DNA from: Krasilnikovozyma curviuscula
Taxonomy: Eukaryota > Basidiomycota > Tremellomycetes > Cystofilobasidiales > Mrakiaceae
NCBI GenBank assembly: GCA_014825775.1
Contig: MVAQ01000016.1
Span: 62,001 to 126,000 of the forward strand
Direction: 5' to 3'
DNA length: 64,000 nt
The translations under genes and the position numbers were made by a program. Positions 50,750 to 62,851 of this stretch are shown here, in pieces. The first letter of the stretch is position 1, and the number at the start of each line of letters is the position of its first letter. A model generated the notes under the pieces. The model was given only the letters and a program-made list of their open reading frames with translations. It made no database searches and was not told where the DNA came from.

Positions 50750-51760
50750 GATGGAGTCTTCAGTCGACCAGAGGGAAGAGGGATCGGGCGCTCTCTCTGT
50801 AACGAGACGGAGATAATGTACGATGAGACTTTGGTGTTCACTCCTTGTATCAAAGATAAAGAAGAAGAGAGAGAGAGAAGTGAATGGCTGTTGGAGAACA
50901 CTAAAATTATAGTCACCCCGCCGTCATGAACGAGATCGGTGGCGCAAAACAGAGGGCGAGGCTCATCTCTCGTTGCTGTGTCCTATTCCAAAGAAGAAAG
51001 CAGCAATAATCTCTCTCTGTCGGTCTCTCCCGTTTCACTATCTTTCAATGCTGAATGCACTGCTTCTCGTCGCCCAACAAATTTTCCCCTGTTGGTCCAT
51101 ACTCGCGTTCTAGCGCCCCTCCCGCGCCAGATGAACCACATATATCAGGAGCAAGGGAGCCGATTGGGGCTCAGCCACAGACACAGACACAGACACAGAC
51201 AGAAATACATACAAGCACACACCCTTCATCCAAAAGGGGGTGATCCCTGGATACATTGCAATTATGGACGGTAGGTCTCCCCGTAAACAACAGTGGCGCT
51301 GCGACGGCTTTTGGAGCGATTTGGTTCGAAGCGGGAGCAGATAATTATTCCTAGCAATATTCCATCGCAAAGTGAAAGCACAGTTCAAAATCGGTTGAAA
51401 GCATCTCAGCCTGCCTGACGGTTATCACCTGTATTATCACTTGAGAGCAATATTAGTAGAGTGATAAGAACGATATCGGAACCTGAAATGCGCAAAGCGA
51501 GCCTTCCTTCACACCGCCGAACAAGAGTGCATGTTTCCGTCAAGCGAATCGCCGTACAAAGACATCATTCAACCCCTATTCGAGTGGTCGGCGTGTCACT
51601 CAGAGTAACACGAGTTAAAGCTATAGTAGAGGGAAGACTGGCATCATGGGCGCTCTCTACCTCTTCGACATAACAAAAAAAAATAGATAAATAATGATCT
51701 CTAAATATATTCAGATACATCTTGTGCAAAATCCACTCTTTACTCCCCCCAGTCGCTTTC
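50750..51760. promoter_or_regulatory. CSC1-like gene upstream region with an ACAGAC microsatellite
   Basis: About 1 kb without a convincing gene; the open frames here start with non-ATG codons. A short perfect hexamer array (ACAGAC, four units) lies at about 51176-51202. GA-rich tracts at 50700-50730 and 50860-50880 mirror CT-rich promoters on the minus strand. Confidence 0.45.
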
Positions 51761-54700
51761 TTAGCCAGCATACGTCTTTTTACCTGCGATGATGTCCAGA
51801 AGTAATTCTTTCACGAAAGGACCGTGCAGCTAAACGCAGACGGGCAAGCAGGTGGTGAGCACTCATTCAGGTCTACTAGCAGCAGCCTCCATCACAACTC
51901 ACAGGTATCTGTCATGCGATAGAATCAAAGGCGTTGGGAACGGCAAGACACGTCAGTGCCAAGGGTAAGATAGTGAGACGGAAGAGGAAGAAGAACCAGA
52001 AAAACGAACATTCGGTCCGTGGAAGCCTTTCGGCGAAGTGACATGTCCCGTCGCTTCCCACTCTGCGCGAGTGTGCACTGTGTCATTCCACTGTAACGGC
52101 AAATAATAATAAAATAAGAAGGCAGTCAGAATGAAGCGCCTGAAGTTGATTCTCAAGACAACGACATACCACGGTGTAATAAGAATGTCCCAGCGGTTCT
52201 GGAAAGAGAGAAAATGGGTGATATGACGATCAGCGAGTTCTAAATACTTTGCTAACACATAGCGTCGCTAACCTGTGATTAATTGACTACGATTGGGTGA
52301 TGTCTTGTCAGATTAATTCAGAGCAAGAAGCACACCAGAGGCCAGTCACTCACTAATCTCGAGTAAACCCAGTAGGAAGCATCATTTCAATCACCGTTGA
52401 TCCTCGCGGCATCCACTGTAATATACTCAAAAGTCAGACAGGGCGTCTGAGGCACGCTTCCTCCTTCAACATACCAGCATATGACTGAGACCGTTTCCAT
52501 GGACTTGAAGAACGTTGTTCTGGTTAGTAAAAGAGAGCTGCATCAATTCTCTCTGTCAAACTTACCTCCAAGTAAGATCTGAGGACCAGGGAAAGGGTTG
52601 GAGTCAAATGAGCGATCCTTGAGGGAGATCAATTCACACTTACATTCGTCCGCGAGCTCAGTCCAAACTGCTCTCGCTTAATGAGCTTTTCCATTGGTGC
52701 ATCGTACACCTCTTAGCAACAGAGTATGTGGTCAGCTGAACTGCCGATCGCTCTCTACGTGATATAGGGACTCACGGGCGTGTCCCTCCAATTCTAGCTC
52801 TCGCAACGCCGTCATCAGTGACTCGTGGTCAGCATCCCTCAGCCTCCTTGGAGTACCTTGTCGGTTTACATATGTAATCACAGCTGGTAAAGTCATCAAA
52901 GCGGTGGTGAGTGACAGTATAGTATTTCAAACGGAGTGTGGCGTACGTTTGTCGGACAACGGCACATCTGGGATCTCCAGTGAAGTCATCAACGCCTTTC
53001 GGAGAGGCTCCCACCAATCCTAAGTATTCGAAGTGTTAAGTTGGTTGTGATCTCTTGAGCTAGAAGTTAAAAGTACACGACACTTACATTTGGAGCCTTC
53101 GTCTGTGCGTAGACGCTGGTAGAAAGCGCAAAGCGTATTGTGAGCTATATTGACTAGACTGCTACCAATAAAAACCAGCTCACTCTCCGTTCATCTTGTT
53201 CCATTGGTTAGCGGAAGGGTTGTGGCGATGCGATGCCCAACGCTAGATGAGTTGCCAAAGTAGGAACAGATCAGCAGGGTTACTTCTGGGGATTGGAAAG
53301 GACCTCCCTTACATCAACAATAACCACTTCATAGAAAGAAAAAAGGAATAAGGTCAGTCATAAGTCTTAGTGCAAATAAAGCGTGAATACGCTTACTAGT
53401 GTCAAAAAGGTAAACGTTCCCGCTCTTTCCTCTATCTGCCCAAGAAATGGGCTCTTCGATGGCTGCCGGAAAAGGTTAGAGCATAACCAGTTATAGTTAG
53501 TAAAAGAAAACGTCTCACCGGTAGAAGGTATCACTGTTGACAAGAACCAAGCGTTGAGTCCAGGACTACAGAGATCATATCAGAATACCACGTAGAAAAC
53601 CAAAGTGCAAATCTCCTCCTACTCACCCATCTCTCCATTTAGGATCCCTGGCGAATATCAGCCTCTCTGGTGGACTCATTTTCATTGCTGATGGGAACGC
53701 CTGAGAGGCCAACGAGCGCCATCCTCCGGAGAAGCACTCGATGACGAAATGGCTATTACAAGTCCACAAAAAACTCAAATCAACTAAATTTGTTTAAAAA
53801 CCTGTTTGAGTTGGAATTTACTCACAAGTAGTGGTCTGGCGTGAAATTCCACGGAAGTAATGGCGGTGAGTCTCAAAATAAGCTCTCAAAAGCAATTTGC
53901 GAGATCACTTACCCAAGAAACTATCTTGAGGACCATCAGCAAACAGAAGCTGCATAAGAAAATCCCTCGAATTAGCAAGGCGAGAAAGTTGGATGTCTGG
54001 ATAGGTGCCACTCAACAGTATCACCAGTCATTCTCAAGATGGTAGATCCAAAGATGGCAGAAGCTTCTTGAGGTGTAATCACCTGGAACCTGTTTTGAAG
54101 CATACAGGTTAGAGAGCAGAAGACCAGTCAGTCATGTTCTTCAATACTGAACCACTGAATTACGGTTCAAATCGCATTTGGGAAGTAAGAGCGACATACA
54201 CAGTATCATCTGCTGGGTGAGAGCCGGCATGGGAGACCTCTATGGGCATTGAAATGACTTCTGATGCAGGTGGTATTGATGTAGGATCTGAAGTAACAAC
54301 GTCTGGGTTGCAGAAAGCAAGTCGAGCCGTGAAGTAATTAGCTCTGAAATCCGGCGAATCGGACGAAGGTTATAGTTGGGAGCGGAACAACGTACAGAAG
54401 ATGCCGTTGTACGTAACTGTAAGATGGCAAGAGTCAGTTGGTGTTTGAAGAAAGATCATGGAACGGGACCAGACACTCACATAGGTTGGAAAACATGTAA
54501 TAACCGGGCACACCTGCGATGAGCTTAGTTTCCTGAGTGTCGGACAGCTGCATAAAGGCACTTCCAAACTGATACACACATTGAGAGCAAGAAGAGTGTG
54601 AGTCATGTAAGCACACGCTTATCCATTGCGGGCGACTGGGTGAACGGAGGACACTAACTGAACGTTTCTGCGGCTGCTCTGTACGTCCAAATCGGGTGGT

Positions 54701-54997
54701 GTACATTTTGGTGGAAAACTGCCTAGGAGTGGTGGTGAAGTAAAAGATAAGGAACATGGGCACTATACAAAGGAAAGAGGGTGTTTTGTGCCAGCCAGGT
54801 CAAGTGAAGAAGGGAGAGGGGAAAAAAGGCAGGCCAGAGAGAAGTTCAGACGAGCTGTGACCCGAAGAGAGAGAGGTCGACATACCTGCGAGGGCGAGCC
54901 ATATGTATCTCCTGGGTAACCTGAGTCGAGTTCTGAGACTGTATGTTGAGAACGAGGTGGGCGTCTGCCTCCTTCGAATCAGCGTGGGCGAGTACAT
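51761..54997 (-). CDS. GT61-like (DUF563) type II membrane glycosyltransferase, about 24 exons
   Basis: Probable Golgi/ER glycosyltransferase; donor and acceptor unknown. Minus strand from ATG 54997: a basic cytosolic tail (RRRQTPTSFS) then a signal anchor (YIWLALAVPMFLIFYF). GT61-type features in order are PPLLPWNFTPDHYLHFVIE (the conserved N-x-x-H-x-x-x-E/D region), RWASHRHNPSANQW, PVITYVNRQGT-like AVITYVNRQGTPRRLRD, NVLQVHGNGLSHML, WMPRGSTVIEMMLPTG and LGHSYYTVWNDTVHTRA, ending VKELLLDIIAGKKTYAG with the stop at 51761. I trace about 24 exons in 3.2 kb, some very small: 54396-54416 (21 nt), 53313-53326 (14 nt), 52273-52286 (14 nt) and 51903-51908 (6 nt). Phases stay consistent throughout. 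The donor before the 6-nt exon (gttcgt at 52009) is weak. Confidence 0.75.
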
Positions 54998-55293
54998 CTC
55001 GTCGCCCTGTTGAGTGTCGAAATCAAGCTTGCGCCGCCGCGCTGCGACCAGACCAAAGGGCGGCGACTGAACCAACCATGGAGCCGAAAAGGGAAGTATA
55101 CTCAGGATAGGATTAATTGGGTCGTAAACAATCCCTTTATCACATCTCCTTGCTACTACATATAATCCAGAAAGAAAGAAGAAGAAAAAAAAAAGAACTT
55201 GGTCGCGCGGCGCGTTTACTGCTCGCAGTCCAGCTCCAGCAGACGCCTTGGCTACCCTCACTCAAAGGATCCGATTCGACGAGTGAAGCAACA
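54998..55293. promoter_or_regulatory. Divergent promoter of the GT61-like gene and CCT8
   Basis: 296 bp between divergent ATGs. It contains GC-rich boxes near 55203-55215 and an A-rich stretch at 55176-55196. No gene is visible. Confidence 0.4.
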
Positions 55294-57719
55294 ATGTCTC
55301 TCAAGGTTCCAAAGGCTCAACAGGCCATGGGTGGCCTGTTCAAGGAAGGCTACAAGGTCAGTCTCATCTCTTCAAACCTCATGGAAGCACGCAGAAAGAA
55401 AAAAAAATGTGGAACACTCCCTTTCCCTTCGATCTCCTTTCAAGGGGAAAGACATGGACCTGGCGAAGCTGGAGCTTGGATGAATTGGGCCAATAGAGGC
55501 TGGAACTTAGCTGCAACTAACAACTAACTCCCAATTCCATTTCGCTGGCTAGCATCTCTCTGGTCTCGAAGAAGCCGTGCTCAGGAACATTGAAGCTGTA
55601 GGCGAGCTCAGTCAGATTGTTAGGACTTCATTCGGTCCAAATGGTGGGTGTTCAGACGTCACTATCAATGCTGTGTGATGTCCTGTACTAAGCTGCAATA
55701 TCTCTACTCCAATTTTGCGTTTCGCTTCGCTAGGTCGAAATAAGCTGCTCATCAATCACCTCGGAAGACTTTTTGTTACGTCAGATGCTGCAACCATCAT
55801 CAGAGAGATTGAGGTTGTTCACCCTGCTGCAAAGCTGCTGGTTGGAGCCAGTCAGGCTCAAGAATCAGAGGTAAGCATCCTCTCATAGCTACCGCGCACT
55901 GCCAGTACATTCATTGAAAAAAAGTCTATATCACTAACATTCGGTGATGCCTCTTTTTCTTGCCCTTCTGACTCTTGTAGAATGGTGATGGAACGAATTT
56001 CGTCCTTATTTTCGCTGGTGAACTCTTGAAGGTGTCTGAGCAGCTTCTCATAATGGGTCTGCATCCAACCGAAGTCAGTGACCTCCTTCTTTGACCCATG
56101 CGAATACGATGCAAAAGATGGAAGAAACTAAAACAAGCCTTTTCCACTTTCGACAGGTCATTTCAGGATTCGAATTAGCGTCCGAGAAGGCTCGACAAGA
56201 AATTGAAAACCTCACAGCTCTTTCTCTCACTTTACCACCAACCCTCTCGACACTCTCCCTTGCCATTTCTCCATCTATCGCATCCAAACAACCTGGATCG
56301 GAATTGTTCCTGTCGGAGTTGGCAGTCGAGGCAGCTTTGGCTATCATGCCCAGAAACCCTCAAGATTTCAGCGTGGACTCGGTTAGAGTCGTCAAGATTC
56401 TTGGAGGAAGTTTAGAACAGAGTCGTGTGGTGAGAGGAATGGTCTTTGGACGAGAGCCTGAAGGTGAGTTCCAGTGTTGTCCTATGCGTCTGGTTTCTCA
56501 CGCCTATCAGGTCGCAATAAATACTGACAAGATTGAACTTGACTTTTAATCAAGGCATCGTGAAGAAGGGAAAGAAGTTGAAGGTTGCAGTGTATACTTG
56601 TGGTCTTGACATCTCCCAGACTGAAACCAAAGGCACAGTGCTACTGAAGAGTGCAAATGAAATGCTGGACTTCACGAAAGGGGAGGAAAAGCAGCTCGAA
56701 AACGTGAGATTGATCTCAACCGTGTTAGGATATGCCTTATCTGACGGTCAAGTCATAATTTTTAGATCTTCAAAGAGATTGCCGACTCTGGCGTTCAGCT
56801 TATCATTGCAGGTTCTGGCATCGGCGACCTGGCACTGCACTATCTCAATAGACAAAACATCGCAGTTCTCAAAGTTCTGTCCAAATTTGAGCTTAGAAGA
56901 CTGTGTAGAGTCTGTGGTGCTACCCCTCTTGCTCGTGTGGGCGCTCCAATGGCTGAAGAAGCCGGTGCCATCGATGTTCTGGAGACCATCGAGATTGGTG
57001 GTGATCGTGTGACTGTCCTTCGTCAGGAGGCCGACGAAAAGACCAAGACTGCTACTATAGTCCTGCGTGGTGCTACATCAAACCATTTGGATGATCTTGA
57101 GAGATCGATCGACGACGGCGTCAACACTATCCGAATGCTTCTGAAGGATGGCAGGTTGGTTCCAGGCGCCGGAGCAACAGAAATTGAACTCGCTCTTCGA
57201 GTTGCAGAATACGGAGAGAAGACTCCTGGTCTGGTTCAGCACGGTATCAGGAAGTTTGCTGAAGCTCTCGAGGTTGTCCCGCGAACTCTGGCTGAAAACG
57301 CTGGTTTGGACGCAACTGAAGTGGTCAGCGCTCTCTACAAAGCCCATGGTGAAGGCAAATCAGACGTTGGTGTTGACATCGAGGTAAGTCAATGTACGAG
57401 CTATTATCGTTCGCTAATATCAGGTTTTGACTCTTGATCCTTAAACGTTCCAGGGCGACACCAATGGCACGATAGCAACAATCGGCAAATCGATCCTCGA
57501 CCCATTGATCTCCAAATCTTACGCCATCAAACTTGCGACTGATGCCGCTGTCTCAGTGCTGAGAGTTGATTCCATCATTGTAGCTAAGCAAGCTGGTATT
57601 GCGCCGTGAGTTTGTTTTTCTCTTGCTTGTTGCGTACTCTCTGTTAGGACATCCTTGTTAACTCCGCCATTTTCTGTTCCTGCAGACCCAAGCAAAACCC
57701 CAACTGGGATGAAGACTAG
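55294..57719 (+). CDS. CCT8: Chaperonin TCP-1 subunit theta (CCT8)
   Basis: Subunit of the cytosolic CCT/TRiC chaperonin that folds actin, tubulin and WD40 proteins. ATG 55294: MSLKVPKAQQAMGGLFKEGY, then LEEAVLRNIEAVGELSQIVR and TSFGPN. Family motifs are TSDAATIIREIEVVHPAAKL, NGDGTNFVLIFAGELL (GDGT ATPase motif) and GRLVPGAGATEIELALRVAE. The end is VLRVDSIIVAKQAGIAP then PKQNPNWDED, with the stop at 57717-57719. Nine exons. The length of about 550 residues is usual. The first intron (about 55357-55553, ~200 nt) is the longest and shows no clear snoRNA boxes. Confidence 0.95.
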
Positions 57720-58100
57720 TATGATGGTTGGTGATGATCGGGAGCTTGTACTTGTAACGACATGTGGTTGCAACTTGTGCTTCAGATAGAAGATTTTGGT
57801 GACGGATGAAAACAACTGTACTACGACATAGATTTTTTCTAATCTCTGATAGGGTTCTAATTTGAAAGTGAATGCAAACCAAACGATCAGGTGTTTTTCG
57901 GCGTTACATGAGCCAACAAAAAAAAAAGGCCACCGACGAGTCATACGCCCGTGATTTTCAAGCTTTGGCCGGTCGACTGACCAGAGGTTGTGTCGACAGT
58001 CAATCCCCATTCGAATACAGCAAAGCCAACCAACAAATACCACCGCGAATTCCCGTCATCCTATTGTTTACAAACCAGAGTCAGATAACTGCAGGACAAC
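57720..58100. other. CCT8 3' region and PDK upstream region
   Basis: Tandem spacer. An ATG at 57872 opens an 84-codon frame that runs past the PDK start in another frame. If the PDK transcript begins upstream this would be an overlapping upstream ORF, but it shows no protein-like conservation cue. Confidence 0.35.
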
Positions 58101-60371
58101 ATGACTTACAGGCTTTCAGGAGGTGAGGGACATGACGCTTGCTGTTTGGAACGCGAAGCTAACATTTCGCCTGCTCGCTTTGGTGAACAGCTACTATGGA
58201 TAAGATCCATCATTTTGCTTCGTTTGCCCAGACCGGAGGTCAGCTCTTCCCTCTCTGCTCAAAAACTTAGCTCTGTGAACCCCACTCTGACTCGCTTTTT
58301 CACGGCTTTCTCTTTCAATGGTCCGCTACCCAGTGTCTCTGCAACAAATGGTCCTCTTTGGTCAGAATCCATCCCAAGGCACCTTACTGAAAGCTTCTCA
58401 GTTCCTAGCTGGTGAGTGATTGGCTAGGCTAGAAGCTCCATTTACCCACCAGCTATTAGCGCTGACCTGCTCTCATTACTCCTTCAAAGAGGAGCTGCCT
58501 GTGAGGCTCGCACACCGAGTCAAAGAGTTGGACGAGCTGCCGGAGAACTTGAACAAGATGCCCTCTATCCAGAAAGTGAAAAACTGGTATGCCCAGTCGT
58601 TCGAAGTGAGCTCATCTGGTTTTTGATCACTTTCGGCCGTTCGAGCAACTGACTTGGACATCTCGCTGGTATAACCTTCAGGAACTCATCAATTTTCCTC
58701 CTCCCAAGCTTACTCCAGAACTACAGGAAGCACTGAAGAACCCGGTTCACAGCTTCTTCCCGGAAGCAACCGAAAATCCATCATTAATGGACCATCTGTA
58801 TCAGAGACCAAGTGAAGTGAAGGGAAAGATGAGGATACCTCTAGAGAAAAGGTTGGTGTCTAGCTGCAACTACAGGTCAGAACAGTTTTGTTAATTCCTT
58901 CGTTGCTTTGCAGATACTACGCCAATCCTGGCCAAATTAAGTGGCCTGGTGAGGTGCACGACTACAACGATCGGTTTACAAAATGCCTCGAAAACATCAA
59001 ACGACGTCACGATCCAACAGTTACAACAGTTGCCCAGGGTATCCTCGAATGGAAGAAATCTCAGCAAATTGGCCAGATCGGCAGCGGGATTCAGCAGTTT
59101 TTAGACAGATTCTACATGAGTCGGATTGGCATTCGATTCCTGATTGGACAACGTAAGCTTCTTTATTCAAACCCACGCCGGTCTTTTGTTTACGTTATCT
59201 TGCTGTCTTCAAGACGTCGCGCTCAACACTCTTAATCCTCATCCGGATTATGTCGGAATCATCTGTAAAAACTCGGTGAGCTCACCTAAGTTCTGGGGTG
59301 GTATCCTACTACATGCTGAATAACTTTCTGTGTCATTGATCAGAATGTGTATGACATCTGCTATGAAGCTATCGAAAACGCTCGATTTGTCTGCGAAGAA
59401 CATTACGCTTTGTACAATGGTCCTCCGATCCAGCTGGTGTGCCCTACAGACCTCACGTTCCCTTACGTACCTGGACACTTGTGAGTACTAAACTCCTATT
59501 GTAAGCTCATTGAGGCTTCTCGTTCTAAGTTTAACTTCTGCTTTAGGTCTCACATTTGCTTCGAATTGTTGAAGAACTCACTGAGAGCTATTGTGGAGCG
59601 ATACGGGCCCGATAACGAAGACAGCTTTCCGCCTATCAAAGTCGTGGTTGCTGCTGGAAAGGAAGACATTACCATCAAGATATCAGACGAAGGTGGAGGA
59701 ATCCCCAGAAGTGCTATTCCACTGTCAGTTACCTCTTTGTTACCCCTAGCTTTTGAACTGACGTGCATTTTTTGATGGGTAGTATCTGGACTTACATGTA
59801 CACTACTATGGAAAGTCAAAGCTTAGATAGCAATTTCGACTCGACTGACTTCAAAGCTCCTATGGCTGGGTTTGGTTATGGACTTCCTCTGTCGAGGCTG
59901 GTGGGTACCCTGTCCGCATTTGGGTGGTGAAAAAAATAGCGCAACCGAACTTACCGTCTTCTTTCACTACAGTATGCTCGATTTTTTGGTGGTGATTTGA
60001 AGCTGATAAGCGTGAGTGCATCCTATGGACGATGCAAAATGTTATCTATCGCTGACTAAATCCGTTCGTTTTGCAGATGGAAGGATAGTAAGTGTTGCTT
60101 AGGCTGGACCAGCTTTATTGCCGTCAACTGTTCTAACCATGTTTTCCACTTATTCACTGTAGCGGGACAGATGTATAGTAAGTTGCTTCCTGCTTTCTTG
60201 TGGTACAACTCTGCTGCGCATTCGCTGAAAAGCACCGTTTCTTCCTCTTTTGAATAGCATCCATCTCAACCGTCTTTCTTCGAGCAGAGAACCCTTGCAG
60301 GTCCGTGTTAGTCTTTCTCAGCGAGACGTCCATTGCCTCTCTTACTGACATTCTTTCTCAATCTGCAGTGA
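58101..60371 (+). CDS. Mitochondrial pyruvate dehydrogenase kinase (PDK/PKP1 family)
   Basis: Phosphorylates and inactivates the E1 alpha subunit of pyruvate dehydrogenase in the mitochondrial matrix. The first exon (MTYRLSG, 58101-58122) joins in frame to ATMDKIHHFASFAQTG. The regulatory helix bundle has LFGQNPSQGTLLKASQFLA, EELPVRLAHRVKELDELP and the H-box-like FYMSRIGIRFLIGQH. The GHKL ATPase part has ELLKNSLRAIVE (N box), ISDEGGGIP (G1) and GFGYGLPLSRLYARFFGG (G2), then YGTDVYIHLNRL. Two adjacent micro-exons (60077-60087, 11 nt; 60163-60177, 15 nt) encode MEGYGTDVY. The stop is at 60369-60371 after SSSREPLQ. The presequence is short and unconvincing. Confidence 0.92.
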
Positions 60372-60566
60372 GCAAGCGAGTCGGCACGCAGTGTAATGGC
60401 CATTGCCAGAAACCAAGTTGTAACTCTAAATACACCCTATTGTAACAATATTGTATAACATTGCATTTCTTTTTCGAATAACCACTTTGCCACCGCGTCC
60501 GTTGTTTGCTGCGCGTTCGCGAGGGGTGTCCAGCAGCATCCAGCACAATTGGTGCCCTTAAATTTT
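60372..60566. other. Short spacer between PDK and the GT71 gene
   Basis: 195 bp holding the PDK 3' UTR and the GT71 gene's promoter; nothing further can be seen. Confidence 0.3.
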
Positions 60567-62851
60567 ATGATTGTGAGAAAATCGTCGATAGCAGCCATCT
60601 GCAGTGCTGTGATCTTCACCACCTTTCTCTTTCGCTGGTTCGTTGGTCGACTCTCAGGCAGCAGCACAGAGGATGACTGGAAGATCAACGAGGAGCATTC
60701 AGCAGGAGGTTTCAAGATACTGCCCATAGATCTTGGGACACCAATGAATACCCCTGTGGGAGATCACATCTCGTTCCTTGACAAAGAAATCAAGGCTGAG
60801 AGCATGGGCGATGACATGATTCAGAATTCTCCCGGTAATGACGAGGACGACATTCGTGTGCCTCAGATGCAGCCAGCCCATTCACATCCAGCACTGATAC
60901 CGATCAGCCAAGAAGAACTCGAATCGGAACTAGAAGCCATCGACCAAATGAGGGATGAAGACGCTGGCGATCAGGAATACCCCTCGACACCCGCCTCTTC
61001 TTCAAATCCTTCCCTGATGATCAAGATCAAGGACTCACTTTCACTTCAGAAGAAGCTCTTATCATTCATCCAACGCCCAGTAGCATCACATGACGAAGCC
61101 CTCCCCCAAAATGTGCTCAAATGCCCCTTAGAAGTGCATGACAGACAGGTAAATCCAGACCAACTGAAGGGAGAGAGGGAATTTTGGGCTGGTGTGAGCA
61201 AGGAAGACATTATATCGAGAAGAAGGTCATTAGTGAGCTATCTGGAGAGGCTTAGTGCTCGAGGCGAAGATGTTGTAGCGAAATCTGGACTAGGGCATGA
61301 CGGAGGAAGGGGCATTGTCGTCGCAGGGGGAAACAGGGTGAGTTCTTTTTCCTGGAAGTGACATCCGTAAAGACGTATTTAACGGATCATTGTGCCACTA
61401 TTATAGGACACAACTCGCCGAATCCTTACGCTCCTAAGGATGTTGCGACAAACCCACAAGAGTAAACTCCCCGTACAGGTGTTCCATTTCCCAGGAGAAA
61501 TCACGGCAGAGAATGAACAAAGGGAAATAATAGAGCTGGGTGGGACTCTGCACCAGTTTCAAGGTGTTCCACAGCTGAACATCTGGAAGAATTTCCGTAA
61601 GCCTTTGCTGTCAGGTGCTATATCTCAGGCAATTTTATCCTCACATACTCATCACAAATTTTGAAACAGAAATCAAAGCTCTCTCGATACTCTCTTCCAG
61701 CTTTTCTGAAGTTCTCTATCTGGATTCTGATAATCTCCCCCTCAGAGACCCCGCCAGCCTATTCGATTCACCACTATACTTAGACGAAGGGAGAGCAGTC
61801 TTCTGGCCGGATCTTAACAAAGACCATCCTGAAAATGCCATCTTTAGAATATTGGGGGAAGAGTGTAGTCATGAAGAGTGGCAGCTCGATTCGGGTAAGA
61901 TCAGCTTCTCCTACAGCCATCTTTGACAGTTTCCCAAGCCGAGATCAAAGCATTGGCTTACTTGTAAAGCTTTCCAGGTCAAATCCTTATTGACAAACGT
62001 GGGAATGGTGGTCTCAATTTGGCTGCACTGCATATAGCTGCTAAGATGCAGGAAGATCACGAATTCTGGTAAATTAATACACGTTATACCCAAAAGAAAA
62101 CAACTTTGACCGAGTCTGATGAAACTTTTAATTCGTTCTTTTTCTCAGGGTACGTCGCTTCTATACTTTCCACCGCGCTCTTTGATAGCGGGCTGCCTTT
62201 CAGTATTTGATGGTGTTCCATTAACTCTTCGATTGCTACAGTTCAAGCTTTCTGGTGGAGACAAAGATACTTTTGTGCGTCACTCTTCTGGTACTAGTAT
62301 GGCCATTTCTGATAATTAGCTTGTCTAATGGCTCACCTTCATTTAGCGATATGCGTTCCACGTCTTGGATCTACCTTTCGCAACGTCGCCTAGGTGGCTG
62401 TCTTCCGCTGGGTCACTGGCGATGGACGGCAGATTCTGTGGTAACACCATGCTTCAGGTCAGCACGGTACATTGCTCGTATTGTTAGGTTTCGGTCCTGA
62501 CTTCGGACACATCGATGTTGCGTGCCTTGATTTTTTTTTTATCGATAGTATGGCTTGCCTCCTTTGGAGACTCCTCTCTTTTGTCATGCTAACCTTTTAA
62601 AACATGTTGCTGGTGTTGGTCGGGGTAATACTTTTACACACATCAAACGAGCCAAGAAAAATCTAGAGCACGACCCGTCGCTGGACAATGCTAGAATGTG
62701 GGTGTATCAGGGGGCCGGAAGAGGAATGTGTGTCGATGTTGAGATGATAGGCGACGAAGATGGGGTTGTGACGGAGGCGTGGGACCATGTTGCGCTGAAG
62801 GGATTTGACAGCACTTACTATGACCTTGGAGGGACCGCTGGCGGTTGGTAA
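60567..62851 (+). CDS. MNN2-type alpha-mannosyltransferase (GT71), type II membrane protein
   Basis: Golgi alpha-1,2-mannosyltransferase-like enzyme (Mnn2/Mnn5 family), adding mannose branches to glycoprotein outer chains. The first ATG, 60567, gives a signal anchor (IAAICSAVIFTTFLFRWFVG). A Ser/Glu-rich stem of ~220 residues precedes the catalytic domain: DTTRRILTLLRMLRQTHKSK, VQVFHFPGE, SSSFSEVLYLDSDNLPLRDP (DxD), FWPDLNKDHPENAIF, SGQILIDKRGNGGLNLAALH, KLSGGDKDTF, RYAFHVLDLPF and GLPPLETPLFCHANLLKH. The stop is at 62849-62851. The EDHEFW/KLSGGDKDTF region only stays in frame if a single-nucleotide exon (G at 62149) lies between introns 62069-62148 and 62150-62241. Confidence 0.88.
62149..62149 (+). 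other. Candidate single-nucleotide exon in the GT71 gene
   Basis: The upstream exon ends GAATTCTG (62068, phase 2) and the downstream exon starts TTCAAGCTT at 62242. Joined directly, the frame is lost. The G at 62149 sits between a canonical acceptor (tttctcag) and a canonical donor (gtacgt); adding it restores TGG TTC AAG and the conserved GGDKDTF motif. The 80- and 92-nt introns are of normal size. Other combinations of AG and GT in 62069-62241 either miss the phase or hit a stop. Confidence 0.6.

Noticed and set aside
50939..51274. 111-codon plus-strand frame upstream of the CSC1-like gene
   Set aside because: It begins with GTG, not ATG, contains the ACAGAC microsatellite translated as a His-Arg run, and has no protein-like features.
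55357..55553. Possible snoRNA in the long first intron of CCT8
   Set aside because: No C box followed by a D box at suitable spacing was found.
57872..58126. 84-codon frame overlapping the PDK start
   Set aside because: Overlaps the PDK first exon in another frame and shows no conserved motif; at most an upstream ORF.
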